Source of the DNA: Rhodococcus_G sp042879035
Lineage (GTDB): Bacteria; Actinomycetota; Actinomycetes; Mycobacteriales; Mycobacteriaceae
Assembly (NCBI RefSeq): GCF_042879035.1
Contig: NZ_JBIAOU010000001.1
Coordinates: 1 to 64,000 of the forward strand
Length of the DNA stretch: 64,000 bases
Reading direction: 5' to 3'
The notes under the pieces were generated by a model, which did not search any database, had not been told where the DNA came from, and worked only from the letters and a program-made list of their open reading frames with translations. Both the position numbers and the translations under genes were made by a program. Positions 25,896-36,953 of the stretch are shown in pieces. Numbering within the stretch: the first letter of the stretch is position 1; each line of letters opens with the position of its first letter.

Positions 25896-25996
25896 GAGGA
25901 GTGGACGGTGGACGCGGAGTCCGGTCTCGAAAGCGTCTCACCTGCTCTGATTCAGCAACTCTCAGGCTAAGCTTGGGGAACCTTGGGCGTGTTGCG

Positions 25997-26025
25997 TTGA
26001 CCGTGTGTTCGTGTGCCCATACCGT
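25997..26025 (+). promoter_or_regulatory. Promoter of the second MerR gene
   Basis: TTGACC (25997-26002) and TACCGT (26020-26025) are spaced by 17 bases, an ideal sigma-A arrangement. Initiation near 26032 would give an 84-base leader to the GTG at 26116, or an almost leaderless start at the in-frame ATG 26035. Confidence 0.65.
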
Positions 26026-26115
26026 CTGGCCGACATGAACACGCACCATGTGATTCACCGGGCGTACGCTTGGGTGGATCCACGGTTCGGTTTTCCGTGC
26101 GAGAGGGAGCAGTCA

Positions 26116-26736
26116 GTGGTAGATCAGCCGCAGGACGCGGGTGTTCGTCAGCGCGTCGACGCCGAGGCGCCCGCCGAGGTGGTCGAGGTGGAGGACGTCC
26201 AGCCGGGGCTCTTTCCCGACGACTCCGTTCCTGACGAACTGGTCGGCTATCGCGTCCCGATCGCCTGCCAGATTGCGGGCATCACCTACCGGCAACTCGA
26301 CTACTGGGCCCGGACGTCGCTGGTCGTGCCGTCGATTCGAGGGGCCGCCGGCTCGGGCAGCCAGCGCCTGTACTCGTTCAAGGACATCCTCGTCCTCAAG
26401 ATCGTCAAGAGGCTCCTCGACACCGGGATCTCGTTGCAGAACATCCGGGTCGCGGTCGATCACCTCCGCAAGCGCGGGGTGGGCGACCTCGCCAAGATCA
26501 CCCTGTTCTCCGACGGCACCACCGTCTACGAGTGCACGTCGCCGGAGGAGGTCGTCGACTTGTTGCAGGGCGGTCAGGGGGTGTTCGGTATCGCGGTGAG
26601 CGGTGCGATGCGTGAGCTGACCGGAACGATCGCCGACTTCCCGGCCGAGCGTGCCGACGGAGGCGAGAGCGCGCAGAGCCCCGAGGACGAGCTGGCGTCG
26701 CGTCGCAAGACCCGCGCGAACCGCAAGATCGGCTGA
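26116..26736 (+). CDS. MerR-family regulator (Rv1830-like)
   Basis: 206 residues from a GTG with GGGAG 6 bases upstream. The head GYRVPIACQIAGITYRQLDY, then WARTSLVVPSIRGAAGSGSQ and RLYSFKDILVLKIVKRLLDT, is the MerR DNA-binding domain and is very close to mycobacterial Rv1830. The C-terminal part ALSGAMRELTGTIADF-like and a basic tail (ASRRKTRANRKIG) complete it. In M. tuberculosis this regulator affects division genes. An in-frame ATG at 26035 next to a strong promoter would add 27 residues without family similarity. Confidence 0.9.
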   Translation: MVDQPQDAGVRQRVDAEAPAEVVEVEDVQPGLFPDDSVPDELVGYRVPIACQIAGITYRQLDYWARTSLVVPSIRGAAGSGSQRLYSFKDILVLKIVKRLLDTGISLQNIRVAVDHLRKRGVGDLAKITLFSDGTTVYECTSPEEVVDLLQGGQGVFGIAVSGAMRELTGTIADFPAERADGGESAQSPEDELASRRKTRANRKIG

Positions 26737-26818
26737 TCGGACGCCACCGAGGCGCCGCGCGGTAGTGGCGCCTGCCACACCGCGACCGGCCGACGCGGGC
26801 CGCCGGTGGGATCTCGCC

Positions 26819-26824
26819 TAGAAT
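26819..26824 (+). promoter_or_regulatory. -10 element TAGAAT of the gcvP riboswitch transcript
   Basis: TAGAAT sits 20 bases before the first conserved riboswitch helix, so transcription would begin near 26831 and contain the whole double aptamer. Confidence 0.6.
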
Positions 26825-26839
26825 CGTGGGTGCGTCGTC

Positions 26840-27060
26840 GCCGCATGGGAGAGTTCCGGAGAAGTTCGCCGGACGCCGAAGGAGCAGCACCTCCCCGTCA
26901 ATCTCTCAGGCACCCAGGACCGTGCGGGCATCGGCGCCTCTGGAAAGCGGTGGGAGCACCCACCCGCCCACGGGGAAAGGGACCGGTCACCGATCAGGTG
27001 GCCCGGCCCCGAATCTCTCAGGCGCTCGCCCCGGCGAGCAGGCGACAGAGGGGGAGGAAC
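26840..27060 (+). promoter_or_regulatory. Tandem glycine riboswitch controlling gcvP
   Basis: Two glycine aptamers in series are readable. The first runs from ATGGGAGAGTT (26845) through GCCGAAGGAGCA (26875-26886) and AATCTCTCAGGCACCCAGGA (26900-26919) to CTCTGGAAAG. The second follows after a short linker, with CACGGGGAAAGGGACCGG and AATCTCTCAGGCGC, closing with GACAGAGGGGGAGG. Duplicate CTCTCAGGC blocks and the paired purine-rich junctions are the diagnostic features. Glycine binding usually turns on glycine-cleavage genes; a separate terminator stem is not obvious, so control may act on translation of the TTG-started gcvP. Confidence 0.93.
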
Positions 27061-27105
27061 GCACCGCGGCCCCGCGGTGTGGCCTCGGACCCCGCGGGAG
27101 TTGCC

Positions 27106-29949
<2,844 letters not shown>

Positions 29950-29956
29950 TTTCGTT

Positions 29957-29995
29957 CCCACAGCGACCGTGAGCGACCCTCACGGTCGTTGTGGG
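29957..29995 (+). terminator. Terminator after gcvP
   Basis: CCCACAGCGACCGTGAG (29957-29973) pairs with CTCACGGTCGTTGTGGG (29979-29995), 17 bp including one G-U pair around a 5-base loop. There is no U-run, as often seen in actinobacteria. Confidence 0.75.
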
Positions 29996-30097
29996 CGGTC
30001 GCACCGCAGGGGACGATGGAGCGGTGCCCGAAACCCGGGCGGTCCGCAGCCGACGATCGACCGGGACACGGGAAATCCGCAATCGGAGGTCGGGATC

Positions 30098-30268
30098 ATG
30101 TCTGCCACCCTCACCCGCATCGTCGCAGTGACCGCACTGACCGTCGGGATCGGCGCACTGGTCGCTCCGACGGCCACCGCCAAGGAACGACCACTCGGCA
30201 ACGGTTCGCTCGCCATCTGCTTCGTCGTCCCGCTGCCGGGCTCCGCCGACGTCGAGTGGTGCCTCTGA
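30098..30268 (+). CDS. Small secreted peptide of unknown function
   Basis: 56 residues from ATG with GGAGG (30085-30089) 8 bases upstream. A signal peptide of about 28 residues (TRIVAVTALTVGIGALVAPT then ATA) would leave a mature peptide of about 28 residues, KERPLGNGSLAICFVVPLPG then SADVEWCL. The two Cys residues could form a disulfide. It lies alone between the gcvP terminator and the convergent VWA gene, so it should have its own promoter. I do not recognise a family. The good ribosome-binding site and clear signal peptide support it being real. Confidence 0.6.
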   Translation: MSATLTRIVAVTALTVGIGALVAPTATAKERPLGNGSLAICFVVPLPGSADVEWCL

Positions 30269-30290
30269 GGCACAGTGGCGCGGCAGTCCG

Positions 30291-31997
30291 TCAGCCGAGC
30301 GTCGTCGCGAGCGCCTGCTGCAGTTCGGGCCCGGCCGCGTTCGGGACCGTGGTCATGGTCCCACCGGTCCGGTCGACGAGCTGCTGCAGCGTCGCGGCGT
30401 CGGAGTTCTCGCCGATCGCGATCACGTCGACCCGGACCGGACGGGCGGGGTCCGACGCCGCGGCGATCGCGCGGAGGAACTGGCTCGAGGTGAGGCTGTA
30501 GTCGTCGTTGGGGCCGTCGGTGACGAGCAGGATCGTGTTGGTCCTCCCCGCAACGTAGTCGGAGACCGCTGCGTCGTAGGCGGTGATGACGGACGGGTAG
30601 GTCGACGTCGCGGTGCCGGCCCGCACCGAGTCCAGTGCGCTGTCGATGCGGTCCCGGGTCTGCGACAGCGGCCCGGTGGGCACCGCGATCCGGTAGGGCC
30701 GGACGCCGTCGAGGCCGCGGGAGTACAGCCACAATCCGACTTCGGAGTCGTCGGGTGCGGTGGCGAGTTGCTCGGTCAACGCGGTCGAGACGTTGCCGAG
30801 CCGGGTGCCGCTCCCGTCGGACTGGGTCATCGACGCGGAGACGTCGAGCAGCACGGTGGCCGCGCGGGGGGTGGCCGGTGCGGTCAGGGGAGTGAGGACG
30901 GCGTTCGCGGCGGCGGGGTCGGCGCCGGCCAGCGACCCGTCCGGGGCCCCGGTGGTGAATCCCGCGGCGGTCAGCACCTCGGATTGCTCGGGAGCGCGCA
31001 GGAACTCGGCGAACTGGGCTGCGGCGCGGGAGCGAGTCTCGTCGACCCATCCGGCGCCGAGGACGACCGCCGGATGGTCGGCGACGGGCCCCGCCCCACC
31101 GGGCGCGTAGCCGCTCAGGTTGTCGGCACCGAGCGCGGTCAAGGCGGCGTCGGTCACGGCGACGGCGTGGAACGCGCCGGATGACGGATTGTCCTGCGCG
31201 GCAAGCGCGGTCAGTGCCTCCGCGGCCGTCGGCGGGACGTCGCCGAGGGCGCGCGAGCCCAGCCCCAGAGCGGTGAGCTGCCGCGTCGCGGCCTGCGACT
31301 CGGCCTGCGCGACCGTCACGGGTCCGGTGCCCGCGCCGGTCACCGCGGCCGTCACTGCCTGCCCGGCGAGACCCGTCGTGTCGGATGCGGGGGGCAGGGC
31401 CAGACCGAGAGTACGCCATCCGGGCAACCCCAGCGCCGGCAGCGACTCCGGGTCGGTCTGCAACCTCGCGAGATCCTGCCAGCCGATGCCGGCGCGAGTC
31501 AGGCCGTCGCGCAACGCATCCGGCACCGCCAGCACGACGGGGGACCAGGCCACCGATCTCGGCACCCCGCTGACCACGCCGGGAGTGTCGGCGAGGCGGG
31601 CGAGGGAGACCGAACTCTGCGGGATCCACAGCGCGGGAGCCGGACCCGGACCGGCCCACTGGCCGCCGTCCGCGCCGGCCAGCGCCGCGCCGACCGACTC
31701 GGACGAGGCATCCGTCACCGAGACGCGGACACAGTGGTCACGGATCACGGGCGCGGTCTCGTTGTAGTGATCGGCGATCGTGCGGACCGCCGTGGCGATG
31801 TCCGGGTCGGCCGCGACGTCGAGCACGGCGTCGCCCTCGACACAGGTCTGCGCGGCGGCGACACCCTGATCGGAGATCCGGTCCCGCAGCTGGAACCATC
31901 CGAGGACCGCGAGCACGAGCACGATCACGCACCCCACCGCGATCACCGGGCCCTTGCTGATACCCCGCCGTCCCGCTTCGTCGCGATGTCGCCCCAC
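30291..31997 (-). CDS. Membrane-anchored substrate-binding/VWA-domain protein (Rv1836c-like)
   Basis: 568 residues. One N-terminal membrane helix (GPVIAVGCVIVLVLAVLGWF) anchors a large extracellular part. Residues about 50-380 look like a periplasmic-binding-protein fold (ALWIPQSSVSLARLADTPGV, VLGAGWVDETRSRAAAQFAE). Residues about 385-568 are a von Willebrand A domain with an intact metal site, DVSASMTQSDGSG, and later LVTDGPNDDYS. The fusion suggests a surface protein binding a ligand or partner in a metal-dependent way. In gene order it matches the VWA gene beside glcB in mycobacteria. It converges with the small peptide gene; function is unknown. Confidence 0.82.
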   Translation of the reverse strand: MGRHRDEAGRRGISKGPVIAVGCVIVLVLAVLGWFQLRDRISDQGVAAAQTCVEGDAVLDVAADPDIATAVRTIADHYNETAPVIRDHCVRVSVTDASSESVGAALAGADGGQWAGPGPAPALWIPQSSVSLARLADTPGVVSGVPRSVAWSPVVLAVPDALRDGLTRAGIGWQDLARLQTDPESLPALGLPGWRTLGLALPPASDTTGLAGQAVTAAVTGAGTGPVTVAQAESQAATRQLTALGLGSRALGDVPPTAAEALTALAAQDNPSSGAFHAVAVTDAALTALGADNLSGYAPGGAGPVADHPAVVLGAGWVDETRSRAAAQFAEFLRAPEQSEVLTAAGFTTGAPDGSLAGADPAAANAVLTPLTAPATPRAATVLLDVSASMTQSDGSGTRLGNVSTALTEQLATAPDDSEVGLWLYSRGLDGVRPYRIAVPTGPLSQTRDRIDSALDSVRAGTATSTYPSVITAYDAAVSDYVAGRTNTILLVTDGPNDDYSLTSSQFLRAIAAASDPARPVRVDVIAIGENSDAATLQQLVDRTGGTMTTVPNAAGPELQQALATTLG

Positions 31998-32096
31998 GTC
32001 GCCTCGTTTCCGGCCGCGAGGCCCACAATCCGATCCGTCATTCGTTCACCAGTCTACGGATCTCGGCAGACCACCCCGCGGCCGCGCCGAACGAGC

Positions 32097-32130
32097 GACG
32101 CCGCCCGACCACGGATGGTCGGACGGCGTC
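32097..32130 (-). terminator. Terminator after glcB
   Basis: GACGCCGCCCGACCA (32097-32111) and TGGTCGGACGGCGTC (32116-32130) form a 15-bp stem with one mismatch and a 4-base loop, 16 bases beyond the glcB stop on the minus strand. Confidence 0.75.
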
Positions 32131-32145
32131 CCGGCAGAGGCGTGA

Positions 32146-34329
32146 TCAGGCGTTCGCGGCCTTGTACTCGCGGCGGCGGCGGTGCAGGATCGGCTCGGTG
32201 TAGCCGCTCGGCTGCTTGCCGCCCTCGAGGATCAGCTCCTTCGCGGCCTGGAAGGCGATGTTGGAGTCGAAGTCCGGCGCCAGGTTCCGGTACGACGCGT
32301 CACCGGCGTTCTGCCGGTCGACCACCGGGGCCATCCGCTCGAGGCCGGCGACGACGTCGGCCTCGCTGACGATGCCGTGCCGCAACCAGTTCGCGAGCAG
32401 CTGGCTCGAGATCCGCAGTGTCGCACGGTCTTCCATGAGCGCGACGTCGTGGATGTCGGGCACCTTCGAGCAGCCGACACCGGCGTCGATCCACCGCACC
32501 ACGTAACCGAGGATGGACTGGCAGTTGTTGTCGAGTTCCTCGCGCTTCTCGGCGTCCGACCAGTCCGTCGACGGTGCGAGCGGGATGGTGAGGATGTCGT
32601 CGACGGTGGCGCGGGGCGTGCCCTTCAGTGCGTCCTGCACCGCGAACACGTCCACCTGGTGGTAGTGGGTGGCGTGCAGCGTCGCGCCGGTGGGGGACGG
32701 CACCCACGCGGTGTTGGCGCCGGCCTTCGGGTGGCCGATCTTCTGCTCGATCATGTCGGCCATCAGGTCGGTCATCGCCCACATGCCCTTACCGATCTGC
32801 GCCTTGCCCTGCAGACCCGCGGCGAGGCCGGTGTCGACGTTCCAGTCCTCGTAGGCGGCGATCCAGCGCTGCTTCTTCATCTCCGCCTTGCGGACCATCG
32901 CACCGGCCTCCATGGAGGTGTGGATCTCGTCGCCGGTGCGGTCGAGGAAGCCGGTGTTGATGAACACCACCCGCTCGGACGCCTCCTTGATGCAGGCGGC
33001 CAGGTTGACGGTGGTGCGGCGCTCCTCGTCCATGATGCCGACCTTGAGGGTGTTGGTGGGCAGGCCGAGGACCTGCTCGACGCGGCCGAACAGTTCGGTG
33101 GTGAACGCGACCTCTTCGGGCCCGTGCTGCTTGGGCTTGACGATGTAGATCGATCCCGTGCGGCTGTTGTTCAGCGGGCCGTGGTCGTCGTCGGTGCTCA
33201 GCCCGTGCATGGCGGCGAGGCTGGTGACCAGGGCGTCGAGGATGCCTTCCGGGACCTCGTTCCCGTCGGCGTCGACGATCGCCGGGTTGGTCATCAGGTG
33301 GCCGACGTTGCGGACGAAGAGCAGCGAGCGGCCGTGCAGGGTCAGCTCGGAGCCGTCCGGCGCGGTGTAGGTGCGGTCGCCGTTCAGGGTGCGGGTCAGG
33401 GTCTTGCCGCCCTTGTCGAACGACTCCGACAGGTCGCCGCGGTTGAGGCCGAGCCAGTTGCGGTAGCCGACGACCTTGTCCTCGGCGTCGACGGCGGCGA
33501 CGGAGTCCTCGAAGTCCATGATCGTGGTGATCGCCGATTCGAGCACGACGTCCTCGACGCCGGCGGCGTCCGTGGCCCCGATCGGGGAGGTCGCGTCGAT
33601 CTGGATCTCGGCGTGCAGGCCGTTGTTGCGCAGCAGCACCGACGTCGGTGCGTCCTTGTCGCCGAGGTGGCCGACGAACTTCTCCGGCTGGGCGAGGCCG
33701 GTGACGACCTCGCCGCCGAGCTCGACCCGCAGGGTGGTCTCGTCGACGAAGTACCGGGTGGCCTCGGCGTGGCTGCCCTTCGCGAGCGGGGCGGCGGTGT
33801 CGAGGAAGGTACGCGCCCAGGCGATGACCTTGTCGCCGCGAACCTTGTTGTAGCCCTTGCCCTTCTCGGCGCCACCGTCCTCGGAGATCACGTCGGTGCC
33901 GTACAGCGCGTCGTACAGCGAACCCCACCGGGCGTTGGACGCGTTGAGCGCGAAGCGGGCGTTGAGGACCGGCACCACCAGCTGCGGGCCCGCGGTGGTC
34001 GCGATCTCGGCGTCCACGTTCGCCGTGGTGACCTCGAACGGGGCCGGGGTCGGCAGCAGGTAGCCGATCTCCTGCAGGAACGTCTTGTACGCGGCGGCGT
34101 CGTGCGGCCGGCCGGCACGCTCGCGATGCCAACCGTCGATCTGCGCCTGGAGGTCGTCGCGCTTGGCGAGCAGTGCCTTGTTCTTGGGCGCGAGGTCCTC
34201 GATGACCTTGACGGCGCCTGCCCAGAACGCGTCGGCGTCGACGCCGGTGCCGGGGACGGCCTCGGTGTTGACGAAGTCGAAGAGAACCTTGGCGATCCGA
34301 AGACCACCGACCTGCACGCGTTCAGTCAT
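32146..34329 (-). CDS. glcB: Malate synthase G
   Basis: 727 residues. Condenses glyoxylate with acetyl-CoA to malate in the glyoxylate shunt. It has the single-chain G-type length. The catalytic Arg is in FVRNVGHLMTNPAI near residue 339, the magnesium-binding acidic residues in DFEDSVAAVDAEDK and SIYIVKPKQHGPEE-adjacent segments, and the general base Asp near 633 in MEDRATLRISSQ. The conserved Cys is in GVGCSKVPD near 619. M. tuberculosis GlcB is also exported to the cell surface, though no signal peptide is seen here. An 8-bp inverted repeat lies 27 bases upstream. Confidence 0.97.
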   Translation of the reverse strand: MTERVQVGGLRIAKVLFDFVNTEAVPGTGVDADAFWAGAVKVIEDLAPKNKALLAKRDDLQAQIDGWHRERAGRPHDAAAYKTFLQEIGYLLPTPAPFEVTTANVDAEIATTAGPQLVVPVLNARFALNASNARWGSLYDALYGTDVISEDGGAEKGKGYNKVRGDKVIAWARTFLDTAAPLAKGSHAEATRYFVDETTLRVELGGEVVTGLAQPEKFVGHLGDKDAPTSVLLRNNGLHAEIQIDATSPIGATDAAGVEDVVLESAITTIMDFEDSVAAVDAEDKVVGYRNWLGLNRGDLSESFDKGGKTLTRTLNGDRTYTAPDGSELTLHGRSLLFVRNVGHLMTNPAIVDADGNEVPEGILDALVTSLAAMHGLSTDDDHGPLNNSRTGSIYIVKPKQHGPEEVAFTTELFGRVEQVLGLPTNTLKVGIMDEERRTTVNLAACIKEASERVVFINTGFLDRTGDEIHTSMEAGAMVRKAEMKKQRWIAAYEDWNVDTGLAAGLQGKAQIGKGMWAMTDLMADMIEQKIGHPKAGANTAWVPSPTGATLHATHYHQVDVFAVQDALKGTPRATVDDILTIPLAPSTDWSDAEKREELDNNCQSILGYVVRWIDAGVGCSKVPDIHDVALMEDRATLRISSQLLANWLRHGIVSEADVVAGLERMAPVVDRQNAGDASYRNLAPDFDSNIAFQAAKELILEGGKQPSGYTEPILHRRRREYKAANA

Positions 34330-34355
34330 TGAACAGCCTCACTCTTTGTGGCGAG

Positions 34356-34377
34356 CGGTGTCCGTGTCGGGACACCG
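34356..34377. promoter_or_regulatory. Inverted repeat upstream of glcB
   Basis: CGGTGTCC (34356-34363) and GGACACCG (34370-34377) are exact complements separated by 6 bases. The site is 27-48 bases before the glcB start, a position suited to an operator or leader hairpin. It does not resemble a known RamB or GlxR site that I recognise. Confidence 0.45.
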
Positions 34378-34626
34378 AACGGGACGACAACAATGTTACC
34401 CGGCGGTAGCAACCGGAGTGTTGAGTCCGGTGTTACTCGGGTTGCATCGACAGAAACAGCTCGAAAGCTGAGGCGCGTGAGGTGGGCGCCGACGAGTCGC
34501 GGACGTACGGTGGGCGCCCGGCAACAGTCTCGATCTCGATCCGGCGGTGTGGCCGGTCGAGACCAATCATACGGAGGGCTCGGCGGAACTCGACGCGGTG
34601 GTCGGGATCGCGGCGTGGCGCGCGGG

Positions 34627-35247
34627 TCAGTCCCGTGCCCACGCGGGGGTGACGAACACGCCCTCCGCCTCGACGGTGACACCCCCGGCGTCGGACAGCA
34701 TGCCGACCACGAACGTCTTCACACCCTCGACGCGGTCGACGCACGCTTCGGCGCGCAGCGGACCGAGGGGTGTTCCGCGCCGGTACCGCAGCGCCAGCGT
34801 GCCGGTGAAGTTGGGTTTGTCGTTGGAGGCGGCGGTGACACCGCACAGCTGGTCGAGCACCAGCGCACAGACCCCGCCGTGGACGTGTCCGGGTGGACCC
34901 TCGTACGCGGCGCCGAGCGTGAACTCGCTCCAGTGCAGTCCGTCCGTGTTCCGTTCGATCGTCAGCGGGGGAGCGAGGGCGTTGCGCAGACCGATCACCG
35001 CGTTGCCCCACGGCATCGCCGTGCCGTGATCGGTGAACCGGACGCCGAAGGCGCCGTCGATCTGCCGTTCGCGCAGGCGCAGCGTCGCGGCCCGGACGAT
35101 GGCCGCGACGTCGCGGATCGTGGCGTCGTCGACCTCGGTGCGGATCGTCGCGTCGACGAGTTCGCGGACCGCCTCGGTGAGCGGGCCGTAGAGGGCGGCC
35201 CTGCGAGCGATCTCGCCGGCGTCGATGTCCTCGCGTGTGAATCGCAC
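34627..35247 (-). CDS. PaaI-type hotdog thioesterase
   Basis: 206 residues. The C-terminal hotdog domain has GPPGHVHGGVCALVLDQLCG, the HGG motif and helix of PaaI/4HBT acyl-CoA thioesterases, followed by GTLALRYRRGTPLGPLRAEA. The N-terminal 70 residues are a helical extension shared with the paralogue at 36141-36761, which has identical length from its chosen start. Such enzymes release CoA from aromatic or fatty acyl-CoA. The two paralogues flank a methyltransferase gene, and this one is divergent from it. The substrate cannot be inferred. Confidence 0.82.
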   Translation of the reverse strand: MRFTREDIDAGEIARRAALYGPLTEAVRELVDATIRTEVDDATIRDVAAIVRAATLRLRERQIDGAFGVRFTDHGTAMPWGNAVIGLRNALAPPLTIERNTDGLHWSEFTLGAAYEGPPGHVHGGVCALVLDQLCGVTAASNDKPNFTGTLALRYRRGTPLGPLRAEACVDRVEGVKTFVVGMLSDAGGVTVEAEGVFVTPAWARD

Positions 35248-35266
35248 CCGGAACCCCCATTTCTGG

Positions 35267-35288
35267 ACACATGTCTGGACTGATGTGT
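35267..35288. promoter_or_regulatory. Dyad in the thioesterase/methyltransferase divergent region
   Basis: ACACAT (35267-35272) and ATGTGT (35283-35288) flank CTGGAC repeats (TCTGGACACATGTCTGGACT). It lies 20 bases upstream of the thioesterase and 75 upstream of the methyltransferase, so a shared operator is possible. Confidence 0.4.
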
Positions 35289-35362
35289 GAATCTAGGGCC
35301 TCGGCCGTGGTCTGTCCAGGAAAACCGCGGCGATGCGCATCGAACCGCGCGATGATGGAGAC

Positions 35363-36169
35363 ATGCAGTTCGCCGCACCGGCCGAACGGTACGACCGGTA
35401 CATGGGGCGCTACACACCGACGCTCGCGGTCGCGCTCGCCGACGCCGCGGGACTGGCGCCGGACAGTCGGGTCTGCGACGTCGGCTGCGGTCCCGGCGGC
35501 CTGACCCGCGAACTCGTCGACCGGGTGGGCTCCGCCCACGTGGCCGCGATCGATCCGGCACCCCAGTTCGTCGCGGCCTGCCGGGAACGCAACCCCGGCG
35601 CCGACGTCCGCGTCGGCGTCGCCGAGCACCTGCCCTGGGCGGACGGGGAGTTCGACGCGACGCTGTCGTCTCTCGTGGTGGGTTTCCTGACCGACCCCGA
35701 CCTCGGCATCCGTGAAATGGCGCGGGTGACCCGACCGGGCGGCACCGTCGCCGCCTGCATGTGGGACATCGCCGACGGCGGGATGACCATGCTGCGCGTG
35801 TTCTGGACGGCGGTCCGCCGGGTCGACGCCGGTGCGACCGGCGAGTCGGCACTGCCGGGCACCTCCGACGGCGACATCGCCGAGCGCTTCCGCCGCGCGG
35901 GCCTGACCGGTGTCGTCGCCGGGGCCCTCACGGCCCGCGCCGACTACACCGGCTTCGACGACTTCTGGGAACCGTTCACCTTCGGGGTCGGCCCGGCCGG
36001 GCAGTACCTCGAGTCGCTGCCGCCCGCGGCGCGCGAGACGGTGCGCGAGGAGTGCCGCGCGGTGCTGCCGTCCGGGCGCTTCACCCTCGATGCCCGCGCC
36101 TGGTACGCCCGGGCCACGGTGCCTGCGCTCCGACCGGACGTCACCGGTCGCTCGGGCCGGTCGCGCTGA
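35363..36169 (+). CDS. Class I SAM-dependent methyltransferase
   Basis: 268 residues from ATG 35363 (MQFAAPAERYDRYMGRYTPT); an earlier in-frame ATG at 35333 is less likely. SAM motif I is VCDVGCGPGGLTREL near residue 38, motif II AIDPAPQF and post-I ARVTRPGGTVAACMWD, as in UbiE/Methyltransf_11 enzymes. The family methylates small molecules; the substrate is unknown. Its 3' end overlaps the convergent thioesterase gene by 29 bases, and a related thioesterase diverges upstream, so the three may serve one acyl or aromatic pathway. Confidence 0.8.
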   Translation: MQFAAPAERYDRYMGRYTPTLAVALADAAGLAPDSRVCDVGCGPGGLTRELVDRVGSAHVAAIDPAPQFVAACRERNPGADVRVGVAEHLPWADGEFDATLSSLVVGFLTDPDLGIREMARVTRPGGTVAACMWDIADGGMTMLRVFWTAVRRVDAGATGESALPGTSDGDIAERFRRAGLTGVVAGALTARADYTGFDDFWEPFTFGVGPAGQYLESLPPAARETVREECRAVLPSGRFTLDARAWYARATVPALRPDVTGRSGRSR

Positions 36170-36761
36170 TGAAGAGACCCTCCGCCTCCACGGTGACGCC
36201 CGCGGCATCGGACAGCGTGCCCGCGACGAGTGCCTTCCGGCCGTCGACGCTCGTCACCCGGGCCTCGCCGCGGAGCTCGCCCAGCGGGGTGCCGCGCAGA
36301 TGGCGCAGTGTCAGTGTCCCGGTGAAACGTCGGGCGGTCGCGCTGGCTGTGACGCCGAGCAGATGGTCGAGGACGAGCGCGCAGATGCCGCCGTGCACGT
36401 GGCCGGGCACACCCTCGTACGCCGCGCCGAGTGTCACGGTCGTCCAGTGCCGGCCGGTCACGTCCGATTCGACGACCAGCGGCGGCGCCAGCGCATTGCG
36501 CAGTCCGACGCCCGCATTGCCCCACGCGAAGGATGTCCCGTCCGAGGTTCGGCGCATCCCGAACGCGCCGTCGACCTGCCGCGCCCGCAGTCGCCGCGTC
36601 GCGGTCCGGATCGTCGCCTCGATCTCGCGGATCGTGTCGTCGTCGACCTCGGTGCGGATCGTGGCGTCGACGAGGTCGCGCACCACCTCCGCGAACGGCC
36701 CGTAGAGGGCCTTGCGTCTCTCGTACTCGTCGACGTCGATGTCGTCCGGGGTCAGTTCCAC
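36141..36761 (-). CDS. PaaI-type hotdog thioesterase, paralogue
   Basis: 206 residues from GTG 36761 (ELTPDDIDVDEYERRKALYG), preceded by GAAGG; an ATG at 36797 would add 12 residues. The hotdog motif GVPGHVHGGICALVLDHLLG matches the paralogue at 34627 closely, and both share NALAPPL and RTEVDDxTIR segments. The choice of GTG makes the two proteins align end to end. Its stop lies inside the end of the methyltransferase gene. It probably arose by duplication and perhaps acts on a related acyl-CoA. Confidence 0.82.
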   Translation of the reverse strand: MELTPDDIDVDEYERRKALYGPFAEVVRDLVDATIRTEVDDDTIREIEATIRTATRRLRARQVDGAFGMRRTSDGTSFAWGNAGVGLRNALAPPLVVESDVTGRHWTTVTLGAAYEGVPGHVHGGICALVLDHLLGVTASATARRFTGTLTLRHLRGTPLGELRGEARVTSVDGRKALVAGTLSDAAGVTVEAEGLFISATGPSDR

Positions 36762-36909
36762 CTGTGCCGCCTTCGTCTCGGGCCGACCGGTTCGCATCGA
36801 CGGTAGTGGCCGCGTCCACCCGGTGCGGCCGATTCCCGCCCACGCCGAAACCCGCTCGGGGTGGTGGACAAACCCCACCCAGGGATGGTGGTCCGACGGC
36901 GCCCGGGGT

Positions 36910-36937
36910 CGGAAGGTGAAAAGGCACCGACCTTCCG
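36910..36937. promoter_or_regulatory. Inverted repeat upstream of the ECF sigma gene
   Basis: CGGAAGGT (36910-36917) and ACCTTCCG (36930-36937) are exact complements 12 bases apart, ending 5 bases before the AGAGGA ribosome-binding site. It could be a sigma-gene operator or a leader hairpin limiting translation. Confidence 0.45.
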
Positions 36938-36953
36938 CACGAGAGGACCAGCC

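Noticed and set aside
32182..34332. Long plus-strand frame opposite glcB
   Set aside because: Antisense shadow of malate synthase with no recognisable motif.
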